Shown one piece after another: positions 12,697 through 24,030 of a DNA stretch of 64,000 nt. This DNA comes from Antrodiella citrinella. Its lineage: Eukaryota > Basidiomycota > Agaricomycetes > Polyporales > Steccherinaceae. The translations under genes were made by a program, and so were the position numbers. The notes beneath the pieces are model-generated. The model worked only from the letters and a program-made list of their open reading frames with translations, was not told the origin of the DNA and searched no databases. Position 1 is the stretch's first letter. The number at the start of each line of letters is the position of its first letter. Location of the stretch: assembly GCA_004802725.1 (NCBI GenBank), contig SGPM01000001.1, positions 310,001 to 374,000 of the forward strand, read 5' to 3'.

Positions 12697-13349
12697 GCTG
12701 CACCATGAAAGCACTCCTGGTTCGCCTGGGGCGGTGCCGTCCATCTTGCTGGGTAATGGAGAGGGCTCTCTTGGTGTCCGATGTGCGGTGGTGGTTGAGT
12801 TGAAAAGGCTCGAAGCAACGACGGTCCCAGACGTGGTAGACGCCCGAGTTTGAACGCGTCAGTCACGTGGGCGTGACCCGACGCCACGAGTTTCGCTCCT
12901 CAGAGAGCCTTGACGGCGGTACTACTTGGATCAAGGAAGGTCTCAGTGGCCTGAACAGACTGGCCCTCGGTCTTGAATACAGCAATTCACGGTATGTGAT
13001 ACCCCGAATCATATCTCAACGCGTTGATCATCCTGAAAGCCTGAATCCCGTTGAGAGAGTCGGTCTCGGGCTTAAATTTAGAGTACGAAAGCGTCGCGCA
13101 AAACTGAAGTTCATATTCCGTCTCGACTGTTTGTGTTGAACATTTGATGCCTCGACAATGCCATGACTGAAAACGGGTCCTGTGTTCGGCATGTCCGAGA
13201 AGAAGGCTGTTTTTGGGTGACAGCAGCGGGCAGCAAGCTCATCTCACGTCCAAATCCTGTCTGCCCCCCGGACTATATAATTGGGTTCATTCTCTTCTTC
13301 CCCTCCTCTTTTCCCCCTACCATCATACTCGTCGTCATATTCTGCACTC
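12697..13349. promoter_or_regulatory. Divergent promoter region, INCENP / rec8
   Basis: About 650 bases separate the INCENP and rec8 start codons. Two ACGCGT hexamers (MCB-type, at 12854-12859 and 13019-13024) lie inside, the first followed closely by TCACGTGG (about 12861-12868). In yeasts ACGCGT is the target of the G1/S factor MBF. The hexamer also occurs elsewhere in the window at about chance frequency, so its function here is inferred. Confidence 0.4.
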
Positions 13350-16246
13350 ATGTTTTTCACCCCAGAACTCCTCTCAAGACGCGATAGTGGTTTTGGGCTC
13401 CTTTGGTACGTCTTTACCTCCGAAATGGTTTATTTCTTGGACCTTATTGGTAGGCAGGCTGGCCGCCACTCTTGGCTCCAAGTCATCCTTTAAGAAACTT
13501 CCCAGGCGCTCCGTCACGTCTGCCGATATCGTGCAGCTATGCAATCTCATTGCAGACCCGCCCGAACCTTTGGCCCTTCGACTCTCGAGCAATCTCATGA
13601 TTGGTGCTGCGAGGTGCGTCTTTGGATCACTACTCCATGTGCATATATGCGTCCCTAATCACACTCTCAGGGTGTACAAAGGCGTGTGCTCCGTGCTTGT
13701 CAGGCTCATGGTTGATCAATCTAACGAGCTACCTGTAGTCAAGCAGGAAATATTTTTCGCCGATGTGACAACTTGCTTCACTACTCTCAAGAAAGTTGTG
13801 CAGGACATACGCGCGGCAGATGCTGCTGACCTGCAAATGCCTCATATCAGCGTCAGGCAAGGGACTTGCAATCGGCTGCGTAATTTTTCGCAGTGCTAAT
13901 CAACGTATCAGGCCTGACGCGGTGACGGTTCGTGCGGATCCGAGTGCCGCCTTTGCAATCGAATTTGAACATTTGTTTCCGGTACACGGTTTACTTATTA
14001 CCTTCCTTCGTCTTTCTTTGACTTACCATTTCTTCCATCAGGAATGGGACAAAACGAGCCCCGATGAGGGTGGTCAGCTGTTTACAATTTCTTGGGTGGT
14101 GATCGTTGACCACATACTTTCTCCTGTAGATGATCAGTCAGACGATGAATATGACCCAACGAGCAAGAAGACGCGAAAAAAGAAAGACAAGGAGACCCCC
14201 TTATCTCACATTGGACCGGCGCGTGGAGATTTGCATACACTCAAAGAAAACTACGACTACTTGCTCTCCCAAACCTTCGACGTATCTTTCAACGAGAGCG
14301 GCTTGGGCGTCGCGGGCGCGTCATCGTCCCAAGCGGGCTTTGGGTTTGATGACGACTTCTTGGTCGGTGTGGACGCTGGTCCTGACATCGGAGACGAATT
14401 GGCTAGAGAGCTTGGCGATGGTTGGGGTGTGTTTCCTGAAGATAGAGCGCCTAGGTAATGTCTTCTGGGTCTCGTCAATGATTCTCGCGTTGATGTACAC
14501 TTGTCATCTAGCATGGGCGTTGGTGCGAACGTTCGGGACGTCGATATGATCGATACTGCAAGTGGCCTTCAATTGCCCCAGAACGCCGGTTTCGATGAAG
14601 ACTTTGTCATGGCTGACGTACATATGGTAGGTCCCTTCTTGATACTTCACTCTGAGTTTACTCATATGACTACTCTTGTAGGAACCTGACTTAGCTGGCC
14701 CACCAGCTTTGGAACAAGGACATATTGCGAACGTAGGCTCACCTCGTGAAAGTGGCCCCGAAATTCCAGAGGACGGACAGGATAATGGTCTCGGTACGCA
14801 AGACGAACAGAGGAAACCGAAGAAGCCAAAACGTGTCCGTCTTCTGTTGGACAGTCGCACAGAGTTGACCAACGAAGAGCTTCAAGTATGTTTGTATGTC
14901 CCTAGCGAGTCTAGCTGCAGCTAACGGACATCTTACAGAGAGCTCGCGCTCTTTACATGGAAGAGCAGGCTAAAATACGCCGGGAGTTGGATGAGAAAAG
15001 GGCGGAGAAGGACGGGGAAGTGTTACTTCAGGAGATGATATCGGGTGTCCCTAGCGGCTGTTCGTATTTTCTGTCTCTTTAATATTCAATGCACTCACCC
15101 GAGAGTTTTAGTGCATGCTCCTGTCTTAATTGACTTCTGGCTTGAGAACTTCAAGGTTCAAGTCCAAGCTAGATCGGGCCAATTAGTATTGGATACGGAA
15201 GGTACGCTATCACGGATTCCCGGCGAGTTATTACTCTAAGTTTTACATAGGTGAGCCACCGAAGAAGCGCAGACGTGTCGAGCATGTAGACCCCGTGGCT
15301 TTCGATGAGCAAAATCTTCAAGGTGCAGACGGTATGATTCAGTTCGATGGGGGGTTGCATCAAGTTGAAGATTACAACGGTGAGTTTATATCGAGAATTT
15401 AGCTGGCTGAAGCTGATATTTGCCCCCAGCGCACTATCATAATGACATGCAGGCAGATGCAGAGTCTAAATTGCGTTCTTCTGAGGTCGGTGTCTTATCA
15501 TCCCCGAGCTCATAGCTGACTGAGACCAAATAGGAACCTGGACAAGCACGTCAAATGTCAAGGCCTCCATCCGTGCCAGGAAGTCATCTGGACCTCTACA
15601 ACCGATCTGCCGATGTCGTAGGATCCCAACGCAGTGCAGTGTTTCCTTGGGACAATGCTGGCGGTATAAGCTCTTCCGCCGCCGGAGCACCTTTTGAAAT
15701 GGTAGCAAGTGATAAATTCAGCGTCAGCGTTGGCCGTGGTCGGAAAAGCAGCTCTCTGGGAAGCAGACGCGGTAGTTCCATGCTTCCGGTTCCTAATTCT
15801 CCGGCGGGCTTGAACTTCGGAGACCAACAAATGGACGGCGATGGATTCGAGTTTAATGGTAAGTGGTGTCACTTCGATTGCTTTGCACCGTCACCTGATG
15901 CTCTTATAGTTCCCGAGGGCAACCAACCGGGCGTAGATACTCAGCAGTCCGATCTGAACATGCTGACTTTGGAGCGACATTCATTCGATTTCCTAGAGTA
16001 CTGCAAGATGCAGCTCAACGCTTTTCCGACCGAATCCAATTCTGTTGGCTTTGACGACATTGTACCTCTCGAAACTAGCACGCCCCACGTTGCAGCTGCC
16101 GCTTTCTACCATTGCTTGGGTGTGTGCGCATGATGTTTGTCCATACTAAGCCATGAACTGACAGTACTTCAGTGCTCGCGACCAAAGACGCCGTTCGTCT
16201 TGAACAAGACGAATCGTTTGCTCCTGTCAGAATCTTCGTGAAGTAA
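13350..16246 (+). CDS. rec8: Meiotic cohesin subunit Rec8 (alpha-kleisin)
   Basis: Kleisin that closes the cohesin ring in meiosis and is cleaved by separase. Exons: 13350-13405, 13458-13613, 13671-13681, 13739-13856, 13912-13981, 14042-14454, 14512-14626, 14682-14885, 14939-15059, 15112-15201, 15251-15379, 15430-15485, 15534-15858, 15910-16119, 16173-16246; 715 residues. The N-terminal SMC3-binding domain opens MFFTPELLSRRDSGFGLLW and LAATLGSKSSFKKLPRRSV, the Rec8 rather than Rad21 form. The C-terminal winged-helix region reads SFDFLEYCKMQLNAFPTE and AAAAFYHCLVLATKDAVRL. The middle is acidic and disordered with a KKRRR patch. Two introns use GC donors (13682 and 13857), and exon 3 has only 11 bases. 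I prefer Rec8 over the mitotic Rad21 on the N-terminal wording; a phylogeny was not possible. Confidence 0.88.
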
Positions 16247-16594
16247 ATATTCTGCAGACCCTTTCCATTGTGCTTGCGTATATGTATCCTGCTGCTAGTT
16301 GTATCGTGCTGTGACCTCCTGTCAATTACATTCTTGTGGTTTTGCAAATGAATATTGATTGAACCCCATCGGGCCGAAACGGGCGCTACTGAACCAGATC
16401 AGCGTTCAAGATAAAATGTGATCGAATCGCATCGACCGCCGTCGGACCACAACCAGACCGATAAATCGTAAAATGGTTGACCATAGTGCCATCCGGTATA
16501 AATGATACTACGTTGTGCTACTCTCTCTTTCACCGTCTTCGCTAGATATCCTTGTCATCATCCAGCCTCTAAGTTGCCCTCACAGATTCGCAGG
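16247..16594. other. Intergenic region between rec8 and idi1
   Basis: Short 3' UTR of rec8 and promoter of idi1. It contains the TATAAA box annotated separately; otherwise nothing is visible. Confidence 0.4.
16497..16502 (+). promoter_or_regulatory. TATA box of idi1
   Basis: TATAAA lies 93 bases before the ATG at 16595 and overlaps an upstream in-frame ATG at 16502. A TATA box normally sits 30 or more bases before the transcript start, so the 16502 ATG is probably not transcribed. This decides the start of idi1 in favour of 16595. Confidence 0.55.
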
Positions 16595-17526
<932 letters not shown>

Positions 17527-17838
17527 GGATACCCAGCCCTAGACGACTAGACAATCTACGCATTTACGCATGCACTGAAAGAACTGTATGTATTTCGGGT
17601 CTAATAACGTTGAACGATAAGAGTGGATATGCGCTGAGGCAAGAATGTCGAAGTAATGTACAGTCCGGGTCTATGTCTCCGGGAAAGGTTGGAAGGTGAA
17701 AACAACGAAGTGGCATTGGTGATACTGGAGGAATTGAGAAACTTAGCGACGAAGAACAGCGTACTCGGATAACGATAGCCTATAGGTGAGAATGACCCGC
17801 AGTACTCTCTCAGGAATGTTCGTGGAGTATTAAGTCTT
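17527..17838. other. Convergent 3' intergenic region
   Basis: Lies between the 3' ends of idi1 (+) and the WW-domain gene (-). Nothing else is visible. Confidence 0.35.
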
Positions 17839-19910
17839 TCAGACGTTACTAAAAGCAGGTTCACTGTCATACCCCCTGCTCCCGATCTGCGCAATGCCTA
17901 CCAAGAAGGACCGCATTGTACACGAATGCTGAGATACGATGACGACGGCGCAGAGAGAAGATATGGCCACGACAGATATCATGAGCGCAGTTTGGGAGGC
18001 CATGCGCTCGAGAATGAGCCCGCAAGTTTCAGTGGAAATGAGAATGATCGACCAGACGAGGAGCGCGTCGGGAGCGCTGAAGAAGGCAGCTACCGGTACG
18101 AATCCGAAGGTGTCGTGTTCAATGCTGCGAAGGAAAGAGGCCTGGAAGGCATCAGCCTGCGAACGGGGTCAGAAACCAAACCGATAGTAGTTACCGCTGC
18201 TGAGGGAGTCATCTTATCCAATCCGCTATGACGAGAGGTGAGAAGCTGAGCCACGAAGAGGGATCCAACCGAAGTTGCTGTAGATGCAAGCCCACAATAG
18301 ACGACCGGATAAGTCTTGCAGGAGAGAAGAAACACCGTGTTTGCACTATTGAGAACAAGGACGGTCAGTTATTATATTTCTCGTGATAGTGGTGATCTCA
18401 CATTAGTAGCGCCACAGCCTATTGTGACTTCAGTCATTAGGGTGTTAGATGCAAAGGAAGCGTTGATCACTCACCTTGGTAGAGCTCTTCTCCCAATCAG
18501 AAAGCTGCTCAGCAGCGAACGGCTTCCAGTGAATTCCATAGACAATATGATCAGTCAAAAGATTCTCCAACTCCTCCACCTTGGCATCTGGGAATCGGAA
18601 GAAAAGCGAACATATTACCTTGAACAAGACGCTATCGGCACGAGCCGGCTTGACAAGACGTCTTTGTTCTCTGGAGACCCGAGCGTAGTCATGACCGTAG
18701 AAATGGTCAAACCTGTGGCGTGCTGCGACGATGCACGTTTTTAGACTGCGGTGATAACTCGAGCTGAACAAAATTCTTACAGACAAGAGTCCACAGACGA
18801 GCTACAGCATGATGAGAGAATTACGTGCATGATACATAACCAGAGCGTACCGATCATATGTGTCATTTGAGGGTTGTTGCACTTCGACGCTGTTGTGATC
18901 GGATTGAGCAAGGATCGCAGCTGGCTAGCCATAGCCTACATACTTTCGATATCGATCATCTGGATGAATTCACTGCATTGTGCGGTGGATAGCACGAACG
19001 TGGAGGCAAACGAGGTCATTTGATCTATCCCGGCCGTCGGTATCTTGATCAGGGAAGATCAAAGCTATTCATGAGACGAACCTCCTTTGCCATGTTGAAG
19101 AACATTGACCAACTCCTGTCGAAGACGATCTGGGACGGGGCGGTAGGGAAAATATTCTCGGTGAATCCAGTAATGCTCTTGAAGTGCGTACTCTGTAAAA
19201 CAACGATAAGCATGATGTGACAAATACGCTGGCAACGCGGTTGACGTACTGAGATGCGATACGGACACGGCTGGCGGGAGACAGAGCTCGGAGGACGCAT
19301 GTCCTTGCAGCCAAAACTCAACGCAATTGTCGTGGTCTATCATGTAGTAGTGGCATATGTCGCTGTCGCTGGTAGCATGGATATAGATCTCGTGATCTTT
19401 CGGGAGCGCCTTCGCATTCTGCAGCGAGAAGAAAACAGTGACCAGAGCTGCACGGATCTTCCTGAAGACAGTGACGTTGCAAATGGAGGCATCCGTAACT
19501 ACGTTCAGATCGGTGTTGACATAGTAAACAGAGCCTTCGGGGTGAATATGCTGCACCCATCCTTGGGGGACTAAGTTGGAACTGTGGCGTGGTTTATCAT
19601 TGGAAGGCCGATCAAATTGAAGGTGAAAACATATATCATACCTTGCAATTCCAGCTGCCAAATACGTGGTGCCATAGCTGACAGGTATGTCAATGGAATG
19701 TAAAAGAGTGACACTAGAGCCGATGAGCGTGCTTGAACTAAACAGGGAAAATAATATAACGCACGTAGTTTCCTTCAAGTCATATCTGGAGTTCAGCGTC
19801 GCAGTCGTAGCACAGACAGTCACTTCCGGAGAAGGACAGAAATCTTGTAGCTTTCCCTGGTCCACCGATGGTGTAGAGGAAGCGATCTCGACTTCTGAAG
19901 TAGGGTTCAT
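17839..19910 (-). CDS. WW-domain membrane protein of a basidiomycete family
   Basis: Exons: 19765-19910, 19642-19677, 19250-19581, 19082-19192, 18944-19024, 18851-18889, 18781-18801, 18475-18722, 18402-18418, 18195-18345, 17839-18141; 494 residues. A WW-like segment reads VPQGWVQHIHPEGSVYYVN. It is followed by HYYMIDHDNCVEFWLQ, HYWIHREYFPYR and a conserved RFDHFYGHDYARVSREQRR block. The C-terminal third has about three hydrophobic helices (around ANTVFLLSCK, STATSVGSLFVAQLL, and SAPDALLVWSIILIS), so it is probably membrane-bound with the WW part outside the bilayer. I remember many such proteins in mushroom genomes, generally unnamed; their role is not known to me. The last-but-one joint has two in-frame acceptors (18142 or 18157). 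Exons of 17 and 21 bases make automated prediction of this gene unreliable. Confidence 0.78.
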
Positions 19911-21338
19911 TGCGAAGAAGAGAGGAGTTGATGTGGAAGAGGTCGCATAAGAGAGCTGCATTTATATATCATTTTAATCGCCGAACAATCACTGCCTTGA
20001 GACAATATGATAATCTGTCAAGTGGATGAGCAACGCTCGTGGTAGCGACCTAACTCAGGCTCCCGGAAACAATACGATGAGAAATATGGGTAGGCAGTAA
20101 GTAGTCGATTTGACCTTCCCAACGATAGAATCGGGGAATCTTCCACGTACATCGATACAGCTTAACTTCACAACAGGAAGGGCCTCGAGGTCCTCGAGGT
20201 ACTCCGTCCGGGCTGGAAGCAGTTTCCGACAACTACAGTATGCACGGCCACTGTACGGATGCTGTCCAGTGGTGTGCCGTTCCACTTTATGACATCCACC
20301 TGTTCAGAAACGGTCTCATCAGATATCGGAAGGTGACAGGAGTATGACAACATGAGGTACCTTACAGTCATCTGCCACCGAAACCTAGGACGAGGTGCCG
20401 CATCAGGTATGTGGCAGGAAGCCGCCGCAGGACTCGGATAGCCTTGCGATACACGATACGTGGCTGTTGGTCATTCTAAGATCCATTGAGCGGACACACT
20501 AAGATGTCTGAATACAAGCATCATCGCATCGAATGACACTGGCAGGGTAATGTGCTAAAGAGAGAAGCTTGAGATGGCAGTATGAGGCTAAGCGCTAAGC
20601 CCGGAAGGAAACAGAAGAGACCCTCACACAGACGTATACAGATCGGGCGCTCGATAACACAGCGCCACAGTACTACGCGTACGGCGACTTGTAGGCTCAA
20701 CTTGAAGATGCTCGTTACTGGAAACTTATCGTATACGTATACGTTGATTCTAGAACAATCATGTCTCGAGATACAGCCTCCCCCTCACCAGATAACCCAA
20801 CACAATGGCATGCGTCCCTCGAGGCAGAGTCTCTAGAGGGTATCAGAGGTCCTCTGCATTCTGTATCGTTTATATATCCTGGAACCAGCATAGCAGCCGT
20901 CGCACAAATCATATTCCCCAGCCTTATCAGGTCATAGTAGATGTGGTGGTGGTCTACCGTAAACGGTTCTCATCTCCTGTGCAGATACGACTGGGATGGC
21001 AAGTGAGCATAGCATTCGACGGCAGAAAGATACAAGGAATCAGACACAAGGATTCGTCGTGGAGAGCCGAAGTCAACGAATGACACACAAGTCATGGAGA
21101 TCTTGACGCTTCGGGTACAAGGCGATGAGAGCACTTCCCTTCAACGACTCTACACGTTCGTTCGATTCGTGTGACTTGCGCCCGCGTAATTTGTTTCGTC
21201 ACCGTCGACCTGAAGCTTGTATCGCGCAGCGTCGCCAATCGAAGTACTTCGATTAGCGAAGGTCGTGGAAATTCCTACAAGTACAAGTGAAATCTACACA
21301 TACAAAAAGGGTCAGGTGCCCCTGCAGTTACAGGCGAG
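19911..21338. other. 1.4 kb without an assigned gene
   Basis: Only short open frames (60-92 codons) on both strands, none with a recognisable domain or convincing splice continuation. Minus-strand frames at 20055-20285 and 20168-20371 overlap each other and could be pieces of a decayed or lineage-specific gene, but I cannot join them. No repeats seen. Confidence 0.35.
19961..19968 (-). promoter_or_regulatory. TATA box of the WW-domain gene
   Basis: TATATAAA on the minus strand, about 50 bases before the chosen ATG at 19910. An in-frame ATG at 19961 overlaps the box and is therefore unlikely to be translated. Confidence 0.45.
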
Positions 21339-22802
21339 CTAGTGCCCGTTGGAACTCGCAGGTCTCATCGGACGCACGCTTTTGAGAATCCACATTTCCT
21401 TCTTCGCGCCGAATGCCAGCGGTGATCTGGACCTGCCTATAGAGACGCTACCGTTCAGCTGAAAACCGTACTCTCTCAGGAACATCAAAATGAAGCCAGT
21501 AAAGTGCCCTTTGTCCACATCAGAACCTGCGAAAACTTGTTAATAAAGTATCAAGGCTACATAGAATGGGACCTTACCACTACCGAAACTCTTCCTTAGC
21601 GCAATTTTGTAGACACCGTCCTCGGTGTAGCGGTTGGATGCGATTTTGCGAGGAAACACGGCTCGGATGCGCGTGTCCAAGGGAGCGAGGAGTTCTTGCG
21701 GTGCATCCACAAGGGAAACTTTGTCACCAGACGGAGAGACAATTACCATGAAGTAGTTGGCATATTCTTTTTGGCTGAAGTTCTGGTTCAGAGCAAATAC
21801 GAGGCGACTGGACTGAATCTCCGATGTGAGTATCGTTCACGGCCATGAAAACAGAATCACTGACTGCGGTGCTCGTATTCACTGTTGCGATGTAGGAGTA
21901 GTTCTAGATGAAGCGGTTGAAGACCTATCGAACTTGATATACAACTTGACATACGTTACCGCTCAGGACCGCCCACAACCCTGTGAGCATCCGTCGAGCA
22001 CTACAAACACAAGTGTAAATAAAGGCTGGATGGCTAGCTAAAGCGCAAACTTACAAGGTGAGATCTGTGCCCGAGCTGGTCCACGGGTTTCCAGAGAACT
22101 GAGCGCGCCATTTGTCTTGATAACTGCTCTCACTGGATACACCATGAGGCCACAAGACGAGGAAATGCTCGCGTAGTTCTTCGACGAGTGCGTGCCATGC
22201 GATGCCCTCCACCCGTATCTCATTTGTGCTATGCAGTGATACGAAAAGATGATCTGTACACGCACATCGCCTGTCAATAAAACGACTTTTCCAGATACAG
22301 AGTACGTTTCACCTGGAGCAAAAGGGGGATTCGGGTCAAACTGAGGACGTGTGGACGAGTTTGCCCTCTGACGAGTCGACGTCGACCTGGAAGGAGGACG
22401 AGGCCCCTCCCCACTGGCATTGCCACGTGAAGGCGGACGAGGATTCGAATTCGATCGAGATCGAGAGATTTCTGGATCCATCACGCCCATGGAAGCACTT
22501 CGATCGTTTCTCTTCTTCATAATCGACTTGGGTGGCTGTTGTTGCTGCGAACGCACTTGTGTAGACTGGCTCCGATTGAGGTATTTGGGCCGTATGTGGG
22601 GCGTGAGAGGGTATCGCGCTTTCGCAGCTCGTGCATGTTCTTCTGCCTCTGGATACTCTCCAGGATAGACACCAGGGAAGGCCTGAGCATTTTGCTGGGG
22701 GTACAGAGCCGGGGGTGCACCGTAAGGAGTGTAGTAACCCCCGGGCGGAAGATACTGTGGAGGATAGTACGGTGGATTACCGTTAGGATGGTATGCCTGC
22801 AT
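21339..22802 (-). CDS. Uncharacterised basidiomycete protein, 400 residues
   Basis: Exons: 22313-22802, 22055-22253, 21955-22000, 21865-21903, 21578-21818, 21339-21526; frame closes at 400 residues. The first 160 residues are disordered and rich in Pro, Tyr, Gln and then Ser/Arg, with a KSIMKKRN basic patch. A folded part follows: DHLFVSLHSTNEIRVEG, WHALVEELREHFL, FSGNPWTSSGTD, then RRMLTGLWAVLSG, SSRLVFALNQNF, NYFMVIVSPSGDKV and FILMFLREYGFQL. I recall similar proteins in other mushroom genomes, annotated only as hypothetical. No enzyme motif, signal peptide or membrane segment is visible. Function unknown. Confidence 0.75.
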
Positions 22803-23299
22803 GATTCCTGACCGCAAGTAGAGTACGACAGACGAGGTAGCTGAGTGTCGACACAGGCAGGAAGAGACAAGAAAAGATGGGGGAAGTGAGAGGAATGTAA
22901 TCCAAGTGATGAAGCTATATAACACCCAGAGAGATGCAGCGTGTAGAAGACCTCGGTCCCAAAAGCGGCTTTAGCGAGCGTCCAAGTTCAAATTTGAGCC
23001 ATGGAACACAATGAGGACCGCCTGCAAGTGATCGTCGCTCAGTAGATGAAGTCGTTGGGGAGAAGTTCTTGTTCAACCAGTGATATATGTATGTTGATAA
23101 GGAGAAGGGCGATGAGAGTCAGTCTTCCTGTCGAACTCAGAGGGACCATTGCCTATGTCAAATACGCGCTGACACAACCGAGCGCGGGGCTCGGAGGAGT
23201 CGGCGTCGAGTCACGCGTTATATTCACCTTGCTTCCAACCTGCCAGGGCCTGCTGTTTCAGCTTTCTATCCTTCTCCTGCTCTGCTTAATTCCACAATA
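22803..23299. other. Divergent promoter region, unknown gene / mpc1
   Basis: About 500 bases between two start codons. On the minus side a pyrimidine-rich leader precedes the ATG at 22802. An ACGCGT lies near 23213. No further gene seen. Confidence 0.4.
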
Positions 23300-23910
23300 A
23301 TGGCTTCCATGTTCTTCACTTGGATTCGTTCACCAGCAGCCCGTGAATACTTCTTCAGTCAGTATCCTTCCATGTCCTGTCTATGAGACCATTTTACTAA
23401 CAACCGCCGGCAGGCACACATTTCTGGGGACCAGTGAGCCTCGCGGGACCATGTGGCTGTTCCAAACTGAACATTCGTCTATAGGTAGCAAATTGGGGCT
23501 TGCCTCTGGCAGCTCTCGCTGATTTGGCCAAGGATGAGGAGGTTATTTCAGGTACCATGACCACCGCTTTGGCTTCGTATTCGTGAGTCACCCTAGTCAG
23601 TTCACGTTTGCCTTGTCTCACACATATCCTCCTCAGTCTTGTCTTTATGCGATTTGGTAAGTAATTCTCCTGTCGAACCAGGGTATCGATGCTTACTCCC
23701 TCTCTAGCATGGCGCGTCCAGCCCCGAAACTACTTGCTATTCGCGTGTCATGCTACGAACACTGCAGCGCAGCTGGTACAAGAAGGACGCTTCGTGAACT
23801 ACTGGTATATGGGTGGCCGAGAGAAGCAGCTGGCGGGACAGAAAGGTCCGGTCCTGCAAGCCGTGGAGGCAACCCAAGAGGAGGCCAAAAAGGTGTCGGA
23901 CGCGAAATAA
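23300..23910 (+). CDS. mpc1: Mitochondrial pyruvate carrier subunit 1
   Basis: Small inner-membrane protein that imports pyruvate into mitochondria as a heterodimer with Mpc2/Mpc3. Exons: 23300-23357, 23414-23433, 23485-23582, 23637-23656, 23708-23910; 132 residues, the family size. Recognisable stretches are [53 protein letters not shown], and [17 protein letters not shown] followed by the C-terminal GRFVNYWY. The Ala-Lys-rich end ([13 protein letters not shown]) is short. Two 20-base exons are defined by the protein match and good splice signals. Confidence 0.95.
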
Positions 23911-24030
23911 TGTCTTACATAGACATCTCGCAGTTATAGATTTTCTTCAGATCGCCATCAACCCAGTAAATCCACAACATATACGGGAGCTCAGTACTCA
24001 GTCCTTAGCAAAAAGTACGTCTGGTGGTGT

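Noticed and set aside
19254..19574. Plus-strand frame of 106 codons
   Set aside because: Antisense shadow of exon 3 of the WW-domain gene.
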